Source: Haliclystus octoradiatus (taxonomy: Eukaryota > Cnidaria > Staurozoa > Stauromedusae > Haliclystidae). From it: a stretch of DNA of 64,000 bases. The position numbers were made by a program, and so were the translations under genes. The notes under the pieces are model-generated. The model had not been told where the DNA came from. It searched no databases and was given only the letters and a program-made list of their open reading frames with translations. Shown one piece after another: positions 55,532 to 64,000 of the stretch (positions are counted from its first letter, which is position 1; the number at the start of each line of letters is the position of its first letter). The stretch covers positions 23,450,445 through 23,514,444 of the forward strand of contig OU744446.1 in the NCBI GenBank assembly GCA_916610825.1, in the 5' to 3' direction.

Positions 55532-57990
55532 ATGTTCCTAGAAATCCTCATTATCGTTATTTGCTTCCTTATTTTTCTGCTGGCATATAATCATTTTACG
55601 GTACCTGATAAGTTAGCTCATATTCCTGGCCCGGGAACTATGTACCCAACAGGGAACGTATGTCATCAAACAATGAAGAAATTGGTATATACATATGGTG
55701 ACGTCATGAGAGTTAGATTCATTACAAGAGACTTTATTATCTGCAGTAGTATGGAAGTAGCGAGGGAATCTTTGATAACCAAGGCGAGTGATTTCTTAGG
55801 GCGTCCACGTATACATACCGGAAAATTGGTTTCTAAAGGTTTCAAGGATATAGCATTTGGTGACAATCAGGAGTGGAAAGCCTTGAGGACACTCGTACAC
55901 AAGGCTGTAAAAGTGTATGGCGAAAGAGGAGAATTATTAGAGTCTATTATTCATGAAGAAGCTGGAGATCTTATTAAAGGGTTTCTGGAAAAGAATGGAG
56001 AAGAGTTTTGGCCACAATTGGATCTAGGTAGCTTGATATTTTGATATCGTAAAAGGAATGTAAATGATTTCAAGGTGTTTTAATGTGAGCTCTTATAAGC
56101 ATACATATAAGACCCAGAGCAGCTCTCCAGGCATATGGTTTCATATAAAATTCTCTTGATAAGCAATTGAAACTTATATTATGTTCCAGTTTATTTATGT
56201 TCCCCTTTCCCTTAGATTCTAATAGATTGCCTGATGATCGCCTCGGCGTGAAACTTCAAGTAGCAAACATGACTGTCTGATTCTCTGACTTTTATTAATA
56301 AATTATACATTTATACGAGTTTTAATGCCGTGTATCAAAGCGAAGTTGAATTAAAATAAAATTTCTTACAAGACAAAAAATCCGTAGACATTTTAGGCCT
56401 CGAACATTTCAACTTTGTCCGTTTCAAATATATGCCAAAACTGTTCTTGGCAAAGGTGGGATTAATTTCAGCTTTATTTGTCGTGAGGATTTATCCTGTG
56501 CAGTCACCCAATCGCTAATTATAAGAAGTAATTGAAATTATCAAATAGAAAAAATTTACTAATTCATTTAATAAGAAACAGACTTTGTCTCAGTCAAATT
56601 TCAAAACCAATTAAACTTTTATCGTAAAATTATAACGGAATTCAAAACGAACCGTATCGGGCATCGGCAGAATGATGATGCCAAACACGAGCAAGAATAG
56701 GAAAACCCATGCCAAGGACACACAAATATGTGATTCGAATGAAATTGAAGATGAAATCATGGACGCTGAAGCGAAAATCGAGTGGCAACTTTCAAATCAA
56801 ATTAAAAGTTGGTTTGCTACCGGCGCGCCCGTTCAATTTACAGATACGGCTCGCTGAAAAAAAACAAATTTGCCTGTACCGTAAACGAGAAATGTTTCTC
56901 ATATTGGAAAACTAAGTTAAATAAAATTATAAGCACAAACTGTTTATCATATCACTTTGATAAAAACACAATCAACACTCTAAACCTAGGCAAATATCAT
57001 TAGAAAAATGAGTTATTTTTTGTCTTTACAGATTTGAGTATTTTCAATGTCATCAATGCCATTTTATTCGAAACCCGATTCAAGAAAAGCGATCCTAATT
57101 TCATCTTGGTTAAAAGCATATTTGATACAATATTTCAAAATATTGGTAGAGTTACTTTAGCTGATGTGTCTCCTTACTTTGAATTTATAACCACAATGAG
57201 ATTCAAGCATTATCTCGACGCTATACAAAAGCGAGACATCTATATTCGTGACAAAATTCGTGAACACGAGGAAAGCCTCGATGTTAACAACCTCCGTGAT
57301 TTTGTTGATTATTTACTAGCACAAAAACAACATCACGAAAAATCTAAGCTAAGCATACTCTCATCAGATCATTATGAACTTGCTGTATTTAACGTCTTCT
57401 CTGGTGGCATGGAAACATCTGCCACTTCACTGGGGTGGACTATAGCATTACTTGGTAAACACCCGGATGTGCAAGAAAGAGGATATCTTGAAATTAAAGG
57501 AGCATTAGGTGATCGATTACCTTCACTTAAAGATAAAGATCAATTGAGTTATATTCGTGCAATCGTACATGAGTCTTTAAGGCTTCACCCTCCCATTCCA
57601 ATGGGTATTCCCCATGTCACTACCCGCGACACGTCAATCAAGGGATTGAAGATCCCCAAAGGTGTAGGAGTATTCTATAATCTTTATGCTATTGGTACTG
57701 ATCCAAATAAATGGGATGATCCTCTGCAGTTTAAACCCGAACGATGGATTGATAGCGATGGCCAGTTTAACGTTTCAAAGGACAGCAGTTTCATGCCTTT
57801 TTCATCTGGCCATCGTGTGTGCATAGGAGCTGCTTTAGCCAAGACTGAACTGTTCTTATTTACAGCTATGCTAATTCAACGCTTGAAGATCAAAGATCGC
57901 AATCCTTATGAACAACTAAAATGTGTAAATGGAAGTGGTGTGATTTGGAGACCGACAGAATACCACGTGGCATTTGAAGATAGAAATTAA
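55532..57990 (+). CDS. Microsomal cytochrome P450 (CYP2-clan type)
   Basis: Two exons, 55532-56027 and 57032-57990 (intron 1004 nt, phase 1), 484 aa. The N-terminus is a hydrophobic anchor (residues 1-19) followed by the hinge HIPGPG. C-helix W-x3-R is in EWKALR. The I-helix oxygen-activation motif is GGMETS (290-295), ExxR is ESLR (346-349), PERW is at 401-404, and the heme loop FSSGHRVCIG has the ligand Cys429. All core motifs are intact, so it is an ER-membrane monooxygenase partnered by P450 reductase. Sequence feel is closest to the CYP1/CYP17/CYP2 group; the subfamily and substrate are not assigned. One intron is fewer than the eight usual in CYP2/CYP17 genes. Confidence 0.94.
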
Positions 57991-59457
57991 CGATCACTTC
58001 ACGTCCATTAATCAACATTATAGTTATAACACTGCAATTTCAAGACTGAAAGTACCGTATAATTAGCATGTCCTGGCCTGATTTATGTGCCTAACTGATA
58101 ACTCTTCATTATACGTTGCATTTAAGCATGTAAATGTAATAGATCAAATGTTTCCTTATAAAATATTTTGAATGAAAGTTAGAGACAAAAACTAAATATT
58201 TTCACAAATCACTAATACTTTCATTATTTCGCCGATTACTTTCCTTTTTAAAATACAATTGAAAATTCCTTAATTTGATTTGAAAAAACATAGAGCTAGT
58301 TATGTCTGTTGTATTTTGTATATTTGTCAATAAATTCAACAGTTAAATGAGTAGACAGACGGATCTGATACATTGTCGAGAATCTTGTACACCATGACAA
58401 TATATGCCATTAAATACCGTCCCGCCTATATATATTCTCCATATATGGGTCTATTTAGCGATTGCAGATTTAAATAATTTGTACTAGATTTATAAATATC
58501 ATACAAGAAGGAATGTTTCTATATCAGTGGAGGAGACCAATGTTTTGAAAATAAGACAACATCTTGAAATTGCTTTTCGATAGATATAGGGCAATACAAG
58601 GGGACTTTTATGGTTGGTGAAAACATTAAACAATGCTAATGTCTTTGATATATATTTTGCTTGATGAAGTTCATGAGATTGAATATGATATTGCTTCTTA
58701 TGGAACTTGATTCTTGAAGATTTGGCAATACTGATGAATGTTAATGGTCAGAAAGAAGTACTTTTCTGCTGTTAAATATGTAGAGGAATGATTGCCAAAC
58801 ATTTTATTGGCAAAAAGTTTTCAGGACTATAATATAAATCTATCAGATAAATATTTTCAAACTACCATCTGCCAATTGATAGTCTAAGCTTCTGGGAACT
58901 CAGCTATTTTCAAAATCACTATTCGAATCCGAATTAATTTAATTGCGGACATTTAATGATTACCCGTGGATTTAGTTGCGGACATCGTACAAATCGATTG
59001 GATCGAGAACGACAGGAAATAAGAAATCATCACCTATCATTAAATTTCCAAGAATTAAAATACATTTTGATTAATTGACTTTCGATATTATAACTGAACT
59101 TTTCCATAATTCTATATTTACAAGTATGTTTGTTTCGAATTTACATTTACGGAACAAAACATAATTAATCATCGAAAGTATTTATGATTTCATGAAGGTA
59201 GGCCTTCTATTGGACTGTAAAAAGCAGATATTATATATATAGCTATCAAAATATTTATAATGTATATATAATATATAACGCTGATGACGATAATGAATAA
59301 ATATAGATTTTATATTAATAAAAAGCGCAGTATACCTATAAGTAGAATTTCTGAGTTGTGTAAAACGTGACTGCTATATATAAGTTCATTCTGGAATTGT
59401 TAAACTGTAAGTGTTTTGCATGGATGTCTTCAAGAAGAATACCGTTTTCATTAGTGG
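57991..59457. other. Convergent intergenic region, P450 and tensin 3' sides
   Basis: Two 3' UTRs and AT-rich DNA; nothing else recognised. Confidence 0.5.
58329..58334 (+). promoter_or_regulatory. Possible poly(A) signal of the P450 gene
   Basis: AATAAA about 340 nt after the stop codon. Confidence 0.35.
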
Positions 59458-62400
59458 TTAAATAGTTTTGGGATAGCGCATGGCTTTTTGTATGAAACTA
59501 ATAATTGCTGACGCTGGTTGATCGTGGTCTAGTTCACTGAACACGTGACATTCATTCTCCAATCGTTTGCCAGGTTTCCGAGAGACAATACCGAAACATC
59601 TACAGATAAAATGATAATAATGTCAATATCATTTTCTGTTAACTACGAAGCAAAAGGTAGGATAACAGTAGCAGGATACATAGATGAGATTTCAACACAA
59701 TATCAATCCAGGGTTGACTCAAATGACATTAAGACGGGAACGTGGCACTTGTCTTGTCTGTATTGTCTACTTTTTTTTTAAAGTTAGTCGAATGTTAGGG
59801 AATATTTCCTTGTTACATTTTCAACCTTCTAATTTTGTGAATTTTTGCTTTAGAAAGTCTATGAAACCAAGCAAATTGACCAAAAATGGCGTTAATTTAA
59901 CGTGAACATGAGATGTATCTGCTGGAGTTTTGTGTGTTGTGGAACTATATATGGGTTTCTTGGAAGTGGCCAAACCTCGTAAAAGTATCTCAGAGATTCA
60001 CCCCCGGTTCGAAGACACAGGCTAGAACCTCATTGACGAATAACTTTGAAATATGCTGCACAAGTCCTGCTATGTGAAACATTCTGTATAATATATCAAA
60101 ATAGACCAACCGATAGCAATTTTTGACCAGAGTACCCATCAAAAGTCTCGAAGTATATTTTAACTTCATTATGGATTTATCCAATGTTTTAATTCTATAG
60201 TATGTTACTTATCATAATTTTTTTTTAAAATTATTCCAAGGCTTTTAATAAATTATAAATGCTAGAAAGTTAGAAATTTATTGAAAATACTACAAAAATC
60301 CTGTATAAAATAAATAAACTATCACGACAACCAGAATAAATACGCTTAACGTATGCATATTAAGAAATAACTTACGCTGCTTGATACGACGAATCTGGGA
60401 CGAGGTCTTTCAAGCCAATCCTAAACAAAAAATAAATATAGGTCATATTCATAGCTTACCAACATACTCTAAAACGCATGCGCAGTGCCCAAGCGTCCGC
60501 TTCAAATTCACAAATTTTTTAAAATACAGTAAAAATGGTTATAACAGAGGAGGGTATATTTACCTGCGTTCTTTTGGGTCGACACCAGCGTGCAGAACAC
60601 TTGCCATGTTGTAATGACGGCGGAAGAATAACCTTTAACAATAGAGTATAATAACACATTCAGTCAATCTGTCAGAAATTTTTTAACTTATTTCCTTTGT
60701 CTGTATTGATGATTAATTAACGAAACAGGTTTTATCATACTTTTCACTGAGCTACACATGAAATATTGATTAAAAATGATGTTCCTTAAATTTATTGATA
60801 GATTCAATTCAATATTTTTTATGTCTTGATAGCAATAAGTTGACGATTTATAATGTATTTCACTTACTTCCGTTCGTTGTCAGTCATCGTAATCCCCTGT
60901 GCGTTAACTTTGATGTTGATGATTGTTAGAGCTGCTGTGCTATTGGTTGCACTCATTAAAATCTTCCCGACACTGAACTGCACAGCACCATCACCTGTAA
61001 GACCTTCGACGTCAACCACTCCCAAATAAACGAGGTTACATGCTAAAACCACAAAACATATTCAGTTATCACAATAGGGTTTTCCACTAAAATGTTTGTA
61101 TTTCAGTGTTGAACGGAACTATAGGCCAATTTGACCAGTAGAAATCGATTGCGATACTCAGAAGTAGCAAGAAATTGCTGCAAATACGTTAATTGTATCT
61201 CCGAAATATAGATGGTCACAGAATGAATGAACAGACATGCGAAAGGGTTAATTAAAACTATTATATAATCGACATCTGAGATACACATAGAAGGACAGAA
61301 TACGTGAATATTTCATTTTTCAATAATTCAACAAATACCTGCGCCTTTCTCGAATAAAATTTGTTCAACGGTCATCTCAGATTCACTTCCACCATCGACA
61401 GAATCCGTCAGAACGAGATCTAAAATCAAGATTATAAAAAACTGTGTGTAATCCAGCAAGGGTTCACACAACAATAAGATGATACTGATAGAGATTATTT
61501 CTTCAATAATTCCAATACACGAGGGCTAATAATGGAAAATTTACCAAGTTTCAAGTTTTAAATAGAAATAATTATGGAGTTAGAAGGTTTTGTTTTGACT
61601 CTGTTGTTTTTACAACAGTATATGTTATATGGAACAATCCCGATATTCTTCACGTACCAATTAAAATAAATAATTTTAAAATTTCACTAATTCGATTGAA
61701 AAGACGATCTCAGTTTCTCATTATAGTACATGTACCATAATAGACGGGTATCTGTGTTGCTAAAATCTTTTTTCTTGATGCTGTAACTTTTAAAGAATCA
61801 AATTTTTGATTTGTATTCCAATCGATTTCACGTACATCAGAATTTCAAAAAAGTTGACACGAGTTGACCAAAGTCTCCTCATATTCAAATTCGTCAATTG
61901 AAGTGTCAATGAAGCAACTATATTAGAGAGACGATTACCACAGCGCAAGCGATTTGGTTTTCCCGTAGCTTACCTTCTTCAGGGATGACAAGCAATATGG
62001 GTAATGCTAATTTCGTTAACGAATGTTGATAGATAAGCGCAACAAGGCTTGGAAAGACTGGTTCGTTGTTATTGCCCTTTAAACGGACACCTTGGCTACA
62101 TGGCTCGATAAGGAAGTGTCGTATCAATTCATTATTCAAATCAATTTTGCCTACAAGGAAGAAAGAAAACGTTGAAATGAAAAATGTCGAAATGATACAG
62201 TGAAGAACAAACCAATCAAAACACTACGAATAGACAGCACTTAGACAAACAGAGACAGGGCAACGATACTTTAGATCTGCTGGTGTTTCTACATTTAACA
62301 AACCCGAACTGACTATTCAGTGTTGATGTACTGAAACTATAGTATTGTGAGTGCAGTTATTCAACTGCAATTTATTTACTTACTAAGGTCACCGCCAGCT

Positions 62401-63734
62401 TGCTGGATGATCCCCAGAGGTGGCGTCGAAACTTTAACAGCCAGTCCAAAAGCTCCATCGTATGACTGACTATCACGCACAACAAATGTGCCTGGTTGTT
62501 TACCGCGCAGGAGCATTGTAGCTGAAATGAAGAATAAAGACGGGTGGTTTACATAAAATCATTAAATTTTAATGAACCGAACATCGGGAACATAAGATAA
62601 AGGTACTTCATACCTTCTTCGCGTGAGATTTTCGGCCTGTACCAAAAGTCAAGCGTTTCACGATCAAATCTTATATTAGGATAACGAAGAACTTCACGGA
62701 AAAATTCTGAAAATGAAAAAAATATATGACGTGACGATGTAACTTGATCTCATAAATAAATATTTTAACAAACAGGCAAAGCACCAACCTGGAGAGTTCA
62801 GATTTCCTGGACTGCCTGCAGATTTGTGAGACCGTCTTCGACCAGTGCGTGGTAACGTATGTTCCGGCTGTGAACTGTCATTCAATGAACTTGAGTGACT
62901 TGAGTGGCATGATTTCTGCTCAACCCACAAACATCCAGGACAACCATTACCGCTATCAGAACCGTCACTTGACACACTACAATTGGATTGTGATCTGTAG
63001 ACATGCAATGAAAAAACGTTAGTGAATTGCTTGATTGGGAGCATATCAAAACAATGCCCACCATATGAATGCAGATTCTTGAAGCAAGAGGAACATTTAA
63101 AAGCCTATAGTGCATACTTACATGCAACATACTATAGCGTATTACACCCTTGAAATAGTACCGCAATGTAGTAATCAGTAATTAGTGGACATTAATATAG
63201 GTGAATACAACGCCAGCATGTCAGTGCCATACAAGTTGTACGACGTCAGACACTGATGACCCATACATATAGACAAACAAGGGCAATATATCATACAGTA
63301 TATCTAAAATAATTTTTGTTAGCAAACCCTATTGTTTACCTTGCATAATGCCGTTCATTTCCAGATAAAAATTCTGAATGGTGACTTGCTTTTGGGAGGA
63401 GTCTCGGGCTGGTAAGGATAGACCCTTTGGAATGGTCTATTTTTCCTATGAGACGAGGGCTGTTGCTTAGCTTTGACTTTACCCCAGCAGTGCATCGGCT
63501 TGAATGTTTCGGAATTGAATGCGATTGAAATTCTTTTGTTTGGAATCGAGGACTTCCTGCCAGTCTTGATTGTGAAGGAGAGTCTGGTGCTGAGTGACCA
63601 TTTTCCATTGGTGGGGTATACTCTAGTAAATCGAACAACATGGCGGCAGATTCCACTTTCGTTTCAACTTTGGCCACTGTGATTTCGTCTTCTTCTATTC
63701 GCCTTGGAGAATAACAATGGCCGTTACATAACAT
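59458..63734 (-). CDS. Tensin family protein, SH2-PTB part (possibly a short cten-like tensin)
   Basis: Ten exons in transcript order: 63734-63340, 62994-62789, 62706-62614, 62521-62384, 62150-61974, 61419-61339, 61042-60868, 60632-60564, 60420-60376, 59599-59458 (stop TAA). All phases agree; 506 aa if the ATG at 63734 is the start. Residues 1-200 are Ser/Pro-rich and low in complexity. The SH2 domain starts with FWYRPKISREE (about 217) and has the phosphotyrosine Arg247 in FVVRDSQS; LIRHFLIEP and GVRLKG follow. The PTB domain runs from about 364 (ACNLVYLGVVDVEGLTG) through NAQGITMTDNERKLFFRRHY to HVFSELDHDQPASAI. Family knowledge: tensins link integrin tails to actin at focal adhesions. An in-frame stop lies just upstream of the start, but an acceptor-like CTCCAAG at about 63710 could instead join exons beyond the window that encode the PTEN-like N-terminus of a long tensin. 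Confidence 0.92.
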
Positions 63735-64000
63735 AACAATCAAAACTAGTGACTATCCAGTCTAGGGTTGAACGTTGTGGTTGTACCATAGTCACTATTT
63801 ATATAGTGAACGTTGTACCATGGTTGCACAGACTATAAGATCATTATACATTGGCCTCATATCCCAATCGATTCTTAATCGAATTACCGTAACCGATTCA
63901 CAATAAATCAGTATGCCAAATTTCGTGTTTCTATTACGAAATGTCCAATTGTGCTGAATTTGGAGCATTTCCGAACGTACTATTACTTTCTGACTTGTTT
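63735..64000. other. Upstream of tensin start or intron; short inverted repeats
   Basis: AGTGACTAT and ATAGTCACT are inverted around 63747-63798, and GAACGTTGT recurs. No exon recognised. Confidence 0.4.

Overview
This is an intron-rich, AT-rich animal nuclear genome segment. The spliced genes have GT/AG introns, and the families are typically metazoan (tensin, SPATA17, MAP-kinase phosphatase, SLC15 peptide transporter). The intergenic and intronic DNA is full of MITEs, tRNA-derived SINE pieces, LINE tails and AT-rich microsatellites. The repeat spectrum, including a GCGCTATATAA-type tail followed by (ATT)n, suits a marine invertebrate. A tunicate or another invertebrate deuterostome is possible, but I cannot settle the species from sequence alone.

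Layout. (1) 1013-5084 (+): the last six coding exons of a phosphatidylserine synthase 2 (PTDSS2) gene, 5' part outside the window. (2) 8537-11285 (-): a complete three-exon MAP-kinase phosphatase with a rhodanese-like domain and a DSP domain, most like DUSP10. (3) 12435-25440 (+): SPATA17, an IQ-motif protein, with 12 coding exons found and a short first exon not located; a full-length Ty3/gypsy retrotransposon (18575-23039) with identical 158-bp LTRs and a 5-bp target duplication sits in one intron. (4) 26868-47975 (-): a complete 22-exon SLC15 proton/oligopeptide transporter (predicted 748 aa) with two giant AAT microsatellites in introns. (5) 49804-50505 (+): an intronless short-chain dehydrogenase. 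(6) 55532-57990 (+): a two-exon microsomal cytochrome P450 (484 aa). (7) 59458-63734 (-): a tensin gene encoding the SH2 and PTB half, possibly a short cten-like protein of 506 aa.

Exon phases were checked by hand for every multi-exon gene and the models close without internal stops. The genes look like ordinary unlinked animal housekeeping and signalling genes; I see no operon-like logic. DUSP and SPATA17 are head-to-head with about 1.1 kb between them.

The most interesting material is mobile DNA. There is a very young gypsy-like element whose integrase lies in a different frame from gag-protease-RT-RNase H and whose protease active site reads D-P-G. There is a hAT-type MITE family with three copies, each flanked by an 8-bp target duplication. 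There is a family of fold-back repeats built from the palindrome GTTCATGAAC that crowds the SPATA17 introns. There are also pogo-like MITEs with TA duplications. I found no CRISPR array, no rRNA gene and no convincing functional tRNA.
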